A stretch of 64,000 bases of DNA from Aaosphaeria pasadenensis. Lineage: Eukaryota > Ascomycota > Dothideomycetes > Pleosporales. The translations under genes were made by a program, and so were the position numbers. Below are positions 46,385 to 56,259 of the stretch, piece by piece; within the stretch, counting starts at the first letter, position 1, and every line of letters starts with the position of its first letter. Location: the NCBI GenBank assembly GCA_022813625.1, contig JAKLMB010000004.1, forward strand, positions 496,001-560,000. The letters run 5' to 3'. The notes under the pieces are model-generated. The model saw only the letters and a list, made by a program, of their open reading frames with translations. It was not told the origin of the DNA and did not search any database.

Positions 46385-48393
46385 ATGGGATCCAAATTGT
46401 CTAAGGCTGTGCGGCGGCCGCGCCGCGCAGAGTCCTTCAATACCATGAGCAACAGTGCTCCAGCTCCACATTCACCTGCCGACCAAACCATAAATGCGAA
46501 ATCCCGTACAGATCAAGTTTGCCAAGATTTGAGCGTTGTCGCCGCTAAGGACGCGATTGTTGTTCTTCCTACACCCAGCATGACTTCTCCCGCCGACAAA
46601 CTATCTGCCACAGCATCTAGCCAAGTGGCAATCGAAATGGAGCACGAAAACACTCAAGTTCCAGACAGTGCTCCAAGTGTAGAAGGGAAGAATGACCAAG
46701 GTAATGACGAACTTACATTTCTTTCCCCCGTCTGCCATCCAGCACAAACCCGAACTCACCTTCAGATGGCATTCATCTAACGACCGCAGCACTCCAACAG
46801 GATGAAGGTAAAATTGATCCACCGCACTCTCCCTCTGCCACTCCCAACCCCATCCCCAAGGCCGAGCCCAGTGTCAAGATAGTTTCTTGCATAATTTGTT
46901 GTGACCCGTTCCCGGATACGGACGATACGATCGTTCGTCCTTGCAGGACCAACTGTACATACTGCGTAGAGTGCCTCAGGCACTCATTCCTTAAAGCGTG
47001 TTTGGATGTAACACGCATGCCCCCACGTTGCTGCGATACCATTCAACTTCACCATGTGCGGCCCTTTCTCACTGATGAGGAACTACACACCTACCGGGAG
47101 AAGTACGACGAGTGGAGCACCCCGAAGCCTTTCTACTGCCCAGTCCCGCAGTGCTCTGCGTTTATTTCCAACAGGATTCTCAAGAACAACAGCAGTACGA
47201 AAGGAAAGCAGAGAGTCGACTCAGTCGTTGGAACACCGACTTCACCGCACATTTCTTGTCCCAAGTGTAGCACTTCCATATGCACCAATTGTCGACAACT
47301 TGAGCACTTGGGTTCGCCCTGCGAAGATCTTCCGTTCGGAGTCGATAAAGAGACTGCCGCCCTGCTCGAGGGCTGGGGTTACAAGAAGTGTCCTAAGTGC
47401 GCTCAAGGCGTGAGGCGCATGTATGGCTGCAACCACATGCAGTGCATGTGTGGCGCTCACTGGTGCTGGGCTTGCCAGAGGTCAAAGGAAGAGTGCGACG
47501 GCGAATGCTACGAATCCGATGAGTATTCCGAGAGCGAATTCGACGAAGAGGATGACAACAACTCTCCCAAAGCCGAAGCTTCCACATCAACAGAACCTGC
47601 TTCTGCTGCCGCCACGACGGAGCAACCAGCCTCAACTGAACTTGCAAATGCAACTCCGACGGCACGGCGACAAAGAAACCTAGATTTGCACTCCCGTCAC
47701 ACTTGGGAAGCAGCCGATATGGATTTCGGCGATGAGCCGAGCAATGACGCTGCAGACAAGCTATGGGACTGTGATCATTACTTCTACATCCCCGGCATAT
47801 CTCTCACGACCCTTTTGACCAAGAAGCCGATTACAATGGAATGCACCAAATGCTGGGCCCCTATTCATAATGAGATTTTCCCACCAAATGCAACAAAGTT
47901 GCCATTCAAAATGACATCCCATTTGTCTCCTAAGAAGAGATGGCGCACACGTTGGGATAGAGAAAGCCCCCTACCAAGGCGCGCTCTAGAAGGGGTCGAG
48001 GGAACCAGTTCCACCGCTCCACTGCCGGCTTTCACTCGCAGACCGCAAAGCTTGCTAGAGCCGGAATCCGAGGACGCAGTCGGTTTGCCGCATAGCGACA
48101 ACGGCGATCGTGTTAGGGACATGAACGGCAATGTTGTCTCTTCCACCGACTGGATACTTCAACCTCGTCCACAGCGCTCGCTTGAGGACCTCACTTCAGC
48201 TGCCGACCAGGTCCCCGTCTCCCAAGCAAGCTCCGCCGATGGCGCAACTCAACTCAACCCCACGCCATTCAGCTTTGCATACGAGTGCGAGACTTGCAAC
48301 ATGCTCCTCTGCCGCCCTTGCAAGGAGGAGGAGGAAGCCGAGTCCAAAGCCCGCAAGGAGTTGAGGGCCAAGAACGCAATCGATGAGACTTGA
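46385..48393 (+). CDS. RBR-type E3 ubiquitin ligase (647 aa, two exons)
   Basis: Exons are 46385-46700 and 46766-48393; the intron is 65 bp (donor GTAATG, acceptor CAG). A disordered N terminus opens MGSKLSKAVRRPRRAES, whose Gly2 and basic context could allow N-myristoylation. RING1 starts at C147 (C-I-I-C, then C-R-T-N-C-T-Y-C-V-E-C). An IBR region holds Y-C-P-V-P-Q-C and C-P-K-C-S-T-S-I-C-T-N-C. RING2 is C314-P-K-C317 with C327 in Y-G-C-N-H-M-Q-C, matching the ubiquitin-accepting cysteine of parkin-like enzymes, then C-G-A-H-W-C-W-A-C. RBR ligases form a thioester with ubiquitin before transfer. After RING2 come an acidic linker and further Cys pairs (C-T-K-C, C-E-T-C and C-R-P-C), a possible extra zinc site. 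Substrate unknown. Confidence 0.92.
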
Positions 48394-48657
48394 TCTCCCC
48401 ACGGCCTTCTGAATGACTCCTCGTTTTGCTCGACTCGACCTTTGCATTTTCAGGACACACGGGCTTCTGGGAGAGGATACATTGGCCTTTTTGTTTACTT
48501 CATGTACATCATCCACACAGACATCATTGTCTGAACGTTTTCCCCGTTCACCTTTCCCTTGTCCCCACCCGCACTCACGTTCCGCCGTGATCAATGGCGT
48601 TTAGGAAAGAAAGATGGGACATGCATGTAAGCGTAGCATTTTCAGATCTGGCGTTTT

Positions 48658-48677
48658 CAGGCAGGCAGGCAGGCAGG
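48658..48677. repeat. (CAGG)5 microsatellite
   Basis: Five perfect CAGG units. Confidence 0.9.
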
Positions 48678-48760
48678 CAATATCGGCGTTATGGTTTTGC
48701 TTTACGAATGTACAAACTTTTCTCAAATAACCCCTTGGTTCCCGCATGGTTGTAAGAAAT

Positions 48761-48780
48761 GTGATGTGATGTGATGTGAT
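48761..48780. repeat. (GTGAT)4 microsatellite
   Basis: Four perfect GTGAT units. Confidence 0.9.
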
Positions 48781-49799
48781 ACGAGCAAGTGAAATATAGA
48801 CAATTTCTGGGGAGATGGGTCGTTGAGATGGTTCGGTCGAATCTCGATGCTGTGATAGCACAGTACGAGAGAAATGAAAGGAGTATGCCGCCATTGTTAC
48901 CTATTCTTCATACACGCTATCCCATCCGATGCCGACATGTAGCAACGAAGGAATACATACTCGGGATGTCGAAAAGCCCCCCTCCTTGTCTACAGACACC
49001 TTCCCTGCCACCGAGCCATTCCAGAAAAAGATCCGAGGAAGTGAAGAGCATGCCCGCATGGATTTAATGCATTCCGTCCTTGCTGAGCGTACATGAATGT
49101 AACAGGGGATAGGTTTACTTTTTGTAATCTGCAAGTGCGCTTTTGATGAATATGTGATGCCTATTTGAGGATGAGATACATCATGTCAAGCTCGGATTCA
49201 CACTCTAATTGCAACTGAAAGATAGTGTAGGTGGACGGATGTTGATGCCTCCTTCTATTTTTGAGTATTTCGGAAACTGCATACATGGGATAGCAAAGGG
49301 CGAGGGAGTGAAAAGGGGAAGGACTAAGTCATTGGTGGAGATCCCTAGATAGTTATGTATGTCTTAATTTCGACGAAAGGTCAGGTGGAATAACATTGAG
49401 CAAGATTCGAGTTCGTTTGCTTGTTGGATTGGATTCACGTCGATACATATTTGCTCATGCGATGTGATGGGACAGGTGGGAGTGAGTGAGGTAGATGTGC
49501 TTGTGTTTGTAAATCCCGATTTGTTTTTTGTACTTGCTCTACTGCTGCTGCTCTGCCTTGCCTGCCTGCCCTGCCGGTGTCGTGCTGGCCTCTGATTTTT
49601 TAGAAATTTCCATTTGCCGCTCTCCCCCAACTTTCAAACAATCAAGATAAAAACCCCACACACATACATTTCATGTACTCTCCCGCCCGTTTGCCAGATA
49701 CAGAGTAGAAAAAAGGGGGGGAAGTTTCGATGTTCGGCGCTCATGACTTCTCAGTAGAAGATGGAGACGCACGTAGTCCTAGACGTCTGTCGAAGGAAC

Positions 49800-51249
49800 C
49801 TATGAGCCGAGGCTGGGGAAAGCGCTGGAGTCGGTGATGTTGGGGCCAGACTGGCCGCCACGTCCACCGCGTCCACGGCCCTCACCACGTCCGCGACCCT
49901 CGCCACGGCCACGTCCGCCGCGGCCACGTCCCTCTCCACCACGGAACTCACCACGAGGGCGGCCCTCGCCACGGCCCTCACCGCGGGGGCGTCCCTCGCC
50001 GCGGAACTCGCCACGGCCACGGCCGCGGCCACGGAAGCCAGAAGACTCGCGGTTGTCCTGCTTGATCAGGTGGGCGTCATCGAGCTCGACGAACTCCTTC
50101 TGCTTGCGCTCACGCTCACGCTTGGCCTTGCCACCGGAGCCGGCGATGAAGTCCTCCTCACCGTCGCGCTCGACAGCTTTACCCTCGGGGAACTTCTTGG
50201 AGGAGCCCTCGTTGGCCTTGCGGACGTTGCTGGCAGCAAGGGAGAGCTTCTTCTCGGCCTGCTCGGCAAGGTAGGCAGCGTAGGACTGGGTCTTGTCCTC
50301 AGGCTCAGGCTCGGCGGCCTCAGCATCGGCCTCGCCATCCTCCTTCTCCTCCTGCTTGGCAATGGCCTCTCCGGCCTTCTCGTCGGCCCACTCGGAGTTT
50401 CCGTCGTTTCCTCCCCATCCGTGAGCGGCCTGCTTCTCGTGCTCGCTGTTACCGAGAGTCAGTAAAGTCCAATTGACAAATGCTATGTCGAAGGGATTGG
50501 AGGAACTTACCCAAGACCGGTCCTGCTGTGGCGGTCTCCACCGGCAGCACCACCGCGGCCTCGGCCACGTCCGCGACCACGGCCACGAGAGGGGAACTCT
50601 CCGGGTTCTACGTACGTATATCAGCAAAAGTTCGGATCGATCGATTGAGGAGAAATAGAGACCACTCACCACCAGAGCCCCTGTTGCGGTTCCTGTCAGA
50701 TCCTACGCCACGATCCCGGAAAGCTACATCGAATCGTTAGCCGAAATTGATCAATTCGCCTCAATGGTGGATCGGGGCATGTTCAGCAACAGACGCTTGA
50801 CGCTTCATATCACAGCTGCCCTCAACCCATCGGATCTCGACGACATACCGTTCTCGTTGGCGTTGTTGGTGGGCTGGCGGCCACCGTTGGCGTTGCCAGC
50901 GGGTCCTCGGGCTGGAGCCTCGGCGGGAGCATTGCGCTTGCCAGACCTTGCAACAGGCTTGTCAATGGCCTTGGTGGGCTGCTCCGGTGTCTTCCTTTCG
51001 GGGTCTTGCTCGGGGTCGTTGCCTGTGTGGGTTTGTGTGAGTGTGAAAAATTCCCAATGAGGGGTACTACTGTGGGAGCTGGGCGTATCCTACCGAGGAG
51101 GTCGTAGAGGTTCTATGTTACGCAAAGTCAGCACAAAAACTCGAGCAATTGAGTCGATAGACAGATGGAGGATGCAGCTCGAGCGTCGCAGGACGCCAGA
51201 GCTCGAGGGAAAGGAGCAAAATTGGGCTCACCTTAGAGGCGATTGACAT
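49800..51249 (-). CDS. Stm1/HABP4-family ribosome-associated RGG protein (335 aa, six exons)
   Basis: Exons are 51249-51232, 51112-51094, 51022-50849, 50723-50670, 50607-50511 and 50445-49800. The first two are micro-exons of 18 and 19 nt, giving MSIASK-NLYDLLGNDPE, the conserved Stm1 opening. Next come P-T-K-A-I-D-K-P-V-A-R-S-G-K-R and a first Arg-Gly block (R-G-R-G-R-G), then the HABP4/PAI-RBP1 core with W-G-G-N-D-G-N-S-E-W, K-T-Q-S-Y-A-A-Y-L-A-E-Q and F-V-E-L-D-D-A-H-L. The C terminus is an RGG/RGE repeat of about 80 residues ending S-A-F-P-S-L-G-S. Family members (yeast Stm1, human SERBP1) bind the 80S ribosome in the mRNA channel, preserve idle ribosomes and bind G-quadruplexes. The RGG arrays are likely arginine-methylated. 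The frame closes exactly at 336 codons. Confidence 0.92.
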
Positions 51250-52313
51250 GGTGGATGGATTGAAGCGCCTTTCGCGCTTTTCCTTCTAGAAGCGCAATCT
51301 GCTGGATCGAAAGAAACGTTCTGAGAGCTGACCCTGCTGGAGAAGGTCTGGGCTCTCGCTGGAATAGGGTGGTGCTTGTGAAAAGCGAGATGGAGTTGGC
51401 GTTGGTGTTGAGGGTTGGTAAACCTGCCCGGCGGTGGGAAACAGTGGGAAAATGGGGGAAAATCGTTCGTGCGGTAAGAGCGGGGCACGGACCAGGACTC
51501 CGAACCTCAAGCGGAGTTGCAACCAGACAAAGGGACGGAATACATCACTTTGGTGGGGTTATCCCGAAACGTACAATTCTTTGCGGCATGGTATTTATTT
51601 CACTTGATCACTCATGTTGTTGGCACTTCTGAATCCTCGTAGGGAATAATACTACTGCATCAAATTGCTTCAAAGGAGCAATGTTTCTGGCAGTGTGGGC
51701 AGGCGCTTCGCTTAATTGGAGGTTGACAGAGCATATGTCTTGGCATTCTGACCTCATTGTTGACAAGCAACACATGTTATATACAATCAGCACAGTTGGT
51801 GAGGGAAATGATGTTTTTCATGTTTGCAGAGACGTTTGACTTTATGTCTCCATTATATATTTACAGATCCGAGTAGAGCCTTAGAATAGTTGACCCAGCC
51901 GACAGCTCGAAAAGGAATATGATGATTAAAACCCATGAACAGTTGAAAAGTGATGTGGTTCGTTGAGAATAGGAATCCACCACATCATGCCCGACGGAAA
52001 AAAAAATAAAACCCGGTAACCGATTCCAAGCCATAACTTTTGTGTTTGTTGTAGATGCCGCCGTTGATCGTAAATAGGACAGCCGTCGAATGTTTCCCAA
52101 AGTTCGCATGTAAAATAATAATAATAAAGAACGCCGTCGTGGTCGTTGTCGTCGACCGCATGTCCCAGCATAACCGCCCTGGCGCCCGCTAATGTAACAC
52201 AAGCATGAAAGGCGGTCCTTTCCGGTTTGTTTCCCCCCATCCGAATCTCCTGGTAATATCACATTGGCGTATCCCCCAATACTGTCCTTCGCTCGGTCCT
52301 TTCCCCCTCATAT
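51250..52313. other. Stm1 promoter and kapC 3' flank, no gene seen
   Basis: About 1.06 kb. The Stm1 promoter and leader occupy the left part; 51600-52150 is AT-rich. Short frames here have no recognisable content. Confidence 0.5.
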
Positions 52314-54224
52314 TCACCGTGATTCGTACATTGTCGGAAAGTGCATGCTTGCTGAAAGGCCGAATGGATCGGCATCAAGCATTGGGTCGTAAGGGTCGAA
52401 GAGGTGGTTCATGCCGTTGAACACGGCGGCGTTCACCCCATTCGAGTCGTTGTTCGAAATGTTCCCGGATGGCGGGGTGTATTGCTGGTTCTGTGCGGGC
52501 TGCATCGGCGGTTGCATGCCCTGGTTCTGTTGCATCGATTGCCCTTGCTGAGGGAAGTTCTGCTGCGAGAAAGGGCCGGGACCAGGGCCGGCAGATTGGT
52601 CGCTCGGGTCGTCATGATCAAGCATGTCGGCTTGTTCATCATACTCTTGCTCTGTACTCACGGAATCAGTCTAGGACGACAGAGCTCTATACCTAAGAGG
52701 TGGAAGAGGAGTTTGGGGTACTTGCCGAGCTGGTTCATATGGCTCTCGAAGGGAGAGGTGTAGTAGGAGGACGGGCCGCCACTGGTACTGCTCTGGGTCA
52801 TTACACTTGCCGGGCCACTGCCTACGGTGGATGCACTATTGATTCCGTTCGACGGAGACTGGTTGGTGATTACGGACGGACGCTGTGGTCCTTGTTGTCC
52901 CTGCTGTCCCTGTGGTCCCATGATTGGGGTGAAGTGTGATCTAGGTGGCTGAGGTCGCAATGGCTGCTGGCCCGGTTGCTGCTGTGGCAGAGGCCCGAAG
53001 TTGGGCGATACCGACGTGCCTTGCGGCATGAAATTGGGAGATTGCGTTTGTGACGCGGTTGGAGAGGAGAGATGAGAAGCAGGAGTGGGCTGGGACAGTG
53101 GTGAGCGCTGTGGCAAGGCACCGTCTGGTTGGATCATTGGCAGGCCATGGTGGACGCCTTCAGCTTTCGGCGGTCCTCCCAAGGACCGCCTTTGCTGCTG
53201 TCTATTCAAAATGGCGCGCTGTTGAAGCGGCGGCTGGTTGGGAGAAGTTTGAGCAGAGGCAGCGGCACGAGTCGGACCCAGGTTGGGGCTCCCAGTCTTT
53301 GCGCGCAGCTCGGCCTGAACGTCTATGCCTAGAGGTGGAAGGAAAGGTCAGCATGGGGTTCGGAGAGGGAGATGGGCAGTGGAACGGGTATGGAAGAGGT
53401 GAGGGGCAAAGACGGGGAGGAAAAAGAATTGATTCTGCCCACCTTTCTCCAGCAAGATTCTTTCTAGAAGCGAATTCTTGTATCGGAGCATGAGACACTC
53501 GTCGGCGGCATTGCGATGACTATTTTGGAGGTTCTGCAGGGTCTCCTCGTGGTGCTTGATCGTACTCTCTAGCTGTTTGATGTACTCGGTGCGGCGTTCA
53601 CGAAAGGCAGCCTGGGCCTGACGATTCCGCTGTTTGCGCTCCTCCGAGGTGGCATAAATCTTACGTCGCTTGGTTAGTGCTATCTTTGACATTGTGAATG
53701 CATCCGCAAAGGATGGGGTGATGGTAGTGGTAGTAGTAGTGGAGCCACTGGACATGGACATGGACATGGCAACTGACAATCGGCAACGACGATGAGCAAT
53801 GGGCAATTGGCAACGACGATGACAACAGACAGTAGTCAGTGGCAGAGGCAGAGGCAGAAGCAAAGGCAGTGTAGAGTGAATGGTGTATATGGGGGGGTGG
53901 GAGATAAGTGTACGGTGGGTGGAGCAGTGCAGGTGGAGTAAAGGTAAGTAAGTGCAGATGCAATCGGCAAAAGCAAAGGGCAAGTAGTAGATATGGGGTA
54001 CGGGATCGGAGATAAAAAAGAACAAAAGGTAGGATAAGAGAGAGAGAGAGGCTCACTGGTTTACGACCACCTTTGCGCTTCTGCTGTTGGGGGTTCTCTT
54101 GGGTATATGTGCCCTGAGTCTCAGGCTCCGGGGAGGACGCGATAGAGCTCGTCGAACCATCGCGCGAGGGTTCGGCTTTTCCCACGGGGGCCGTCATATC
54201 TGTTACGCTACTATCTCCTCCCAT
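52314..54224 (-). CDS. kapC: AP-1-like bZIP transcription factor KapC (441 aa, four exons)
   Basis: Exons are 54224-54057, 53659-53443, 53328-52726 and 52651-52314. The start is ATG-GGA-GGA at 54224; a GTG further out is ignored. A basic region, K-R-K-G-G-R-K-P joined to I-Y-A-T-S-E-E-R-K-Q-R-N, then R-Q-A-Q-A-A-F-R-E-R-R, leads into a zipper with Leu/Ile heptads and the family block C-L-M-L-R-Y-K-N-S-L-L-E-R-I-L-L-E-K-G-I (across an intron). I recognise this as the KapC group of Aspergillus and relatives, a Pap1/Yap1-like regulator. The rest is Gln/Pro/Ser-rich activation-domain-like sequence. Intron 1 is long (397 bp) and has an AAG acceptor. Intron 3 appears to be GC-AG, joining N-Q-L to E-Q-E-Y-D-E-Q-A-D. 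Nuclear; target genes unknown. Confidence 0.9.
52652..52725 (-). other. GC-AG intron in kapC with an alternative GT donor inside
   Basis: On the sense strand exon 3 ends ...CAG CTC G and the intron begins GCAAGT, the preferred form for GC donors, ending at ACAG (74 nt). A GTATAG donor 28 nt into the intron, with the same acceptor, would give a 46-nt GT-AG intron in the same phase. The GC choice gives the family-like junction L-E-Q-E-Y-D. Confidence 0.6.
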
Positions 54225-54235
54225 CTGCAGTGCAT
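54203..54235 (-). promoter_or_regulatory. Overlapping upstream ORF at the kapC start
   Basis: An ATG 11 nt upstream of the kapC ATG opens a 10-codon frame (M-H-C-R-W-E-E-I-V-A, stop TAA at 54203) in another register that runs over the kapC start codon. If it lies on the transcript, scanning ribosomes that use it bypass the first kapC ATG. Confidence 0.5.
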
Positions 54236-55019
54236 GCACCCCTCCTTCCTCACTGGACTACGACCTCTACTACTTTTGGGGGGCGCAGGACGGGGAACTT
54301 GGATCTTGGATTGGGAGCTGATAACGATCGCAAGTCCAGTAGATCCGACACAGTAGTGGTAGTAGAGAGACGGCAGAGGTCGGGGGTTTGATAGTGGTGG
54401 TGGTGCACGTTCACACTGACGTTGACGCAGACACACAAACACAGACACAATCGCTGCCAAGGTTGGGGACTGCGACTGGGAACTGCGATTTGCGGTAGGA
54501 CGAGAATTGGGGGAGACGCGATACTGATCGTGTCGAACTCAGTCGAGCTGAGAGGGCGGCAACGCGCAAGACCGCGATACCGCAAGGTTACGACCTCAAA
54601 ACCGCGACTCTATTTTTCTTCTTTTCTTTCTGACCCTCTTTTGATAGCGATAGAAGGGTTTGCCCGTTGATGGGTTGACGTTTACGGGCGGTTGACGGTA
54701 GGCGATGATGCGATCAGAGGGGCGGGGATACGCGGAGGGAGCAGAATCGCACAGTTGGGAACGAGAAAGGGTCTAAGCGCGCGGAGAAAGGGCGGCAGCC
54801 GTAGTGTCGGGTCGAAAAGTAGGTCCAGGTGTGAGTTGCGTGTGTGCGAGTGTGTATGTGTGAGTGTAGGGGTTTGATAATGTGGTTGATAGATAACGAT
54901 TGAGAGAAGAAAGCTGTTTGGCTGTTGGGATGAAGTTGGGCAAAAGATGTGAGGTAAGCCTTTGGGTAATGGAAATGAAAAGATTAGGTACGAGAAGTAG
55001 TGCGCAGAGTAGGATGAAA

Positions 55020-55090
55020 GAGGGTAGGGCACGTTAGGGTAGGGAAGGATAGGGTAGGGTGTAGGGTAAGGCAAGGCAAGGCAAGGCAAG
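55020..55090. repeat. Degenerate TTAGGG/TAGGG-like and GGCAA repeats
   Basis: Contains CGTTAGGGTAGGG, GGATAGGGTAGGG and GTAGGGTAAGG, then four GCAAG units. Seven TAGGG cores occur in about 55 bp. This resembles the fungal telomere unit TTAGGG but is imperfect. Confidence 0.6.
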
Positions 55091-55455
55091 TGATGTACGG
55101 TAGGCGAATAACCGGGGGTGCCTCGGAGAGCGGAGAGCGGAGAGGTCGGAAAAAGGACGATGGTTGATGGATGAGCAAACACACTTGAAAGGGAGTTACG
55201 AGGTAACTAATTATGAGAGAGAGGGCGAGGGAAGATTAGGGAGGAAAATCGAGAGTGAATGAGCGAAAAGCGGGCAAACAAAAAAACCTGTGTTTGTCCG
55301 TGGGTGTGTGCGAGAGAGGGTCAAGAAGGTTAGAATTTTAGAACACGCGCACACCTGGATACCTAGGTATAGGTAGGTACTCTGAGTTAGAGACTGTCTT
55401 GGATCTGGGATGGATGGTTATGATTATTATTGGGGACGTATTGTTTCTGGTTGTT

Positions 55456-55479
55456 TTCTTCTTCTTCTTCTTCTTCTTC
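55456..55479. repeat. (TTC)8 microsatellite
   Basis: Eight perfect TTC units. Confidence 0.9.
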
Positions 55480-56225
55480 TGAATGTGGCCTGCAATTAGA
55501 GGATTGGGAATTAATGGGATTATTGGGATTGCGACTGGGGCAGGCAGCTCGCGAACCGATGAACTGAATGATTGATCTGGAGTCTGGACAGCCGCTGCTC
55601 TGGCACATCTCTTACCGGTGTTGCTACTTGTAGATACATACGGTGATACGGTACTGAACGGACGATGATGTGTATGCGCCCACATCTCTCCCCATCTACT
55701 CTCCTTTAACCTGTAACGTGACGTACTACGGATAATATTTATGTCGATTTCTGCCTAGATGGATGCTTTTTCACTTCGCTTCGCACATCATCCAAGAAAT
55801 CAATCATAGAAGGCAAAAAAAGAAAACAAAGGAAATCAACGCAGGGCAGGGCAAGCAGGGCATGGACAAGGGGCCAAGCAGTCCCGTTCACGATGCTTTG
55901 CCCATCGAGACGAGGGAGCGGAAGAGGCACGGCGGCGCTCTCGGAGGCTTGCAGGAGGAAGAAAAAAGAATTTTCCTTTTCCACCAGGTTTGCTTTGCCT
56001 GGGGGGATACGGCCAATTGGGGCGATGGAATGATGGGATGAGGGGGGAGTGGAGGCTTCAAGCGTAGGAGAACGGGCCAGCCTGGTGGATCTCTTCCAGT
56101 CCGGTGGCCTCCACCAGCAGATTTGTGATCTAGCCCTGGAGCCAGCCAGAGCCAGCCAGAGCCAGCCAAGGGCGACAACGGAGGGATTGCACAGGAGTTA
56201 CAGGATGGAGCAAACAGGTCTGTCA

Positions 56226-56257
<32 letters not shown>
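56226..56257. repeat. (GATT)8 microsatellite
   Basis: Eight perfect GATT units. Confidence 0.9.

Positions 56258-56259
<2 letters not shown>

Larger units (their letters stand above)
48394..49799. other. Intergenic between convergent genes, no gene seen
   Basis: 1.4 kb of 3' flanks. Contains (CAGG)5 at 48658-48677 and (GTGAT)4 at 48761-48780. No coding signal was seen. Confidence 0.5.
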
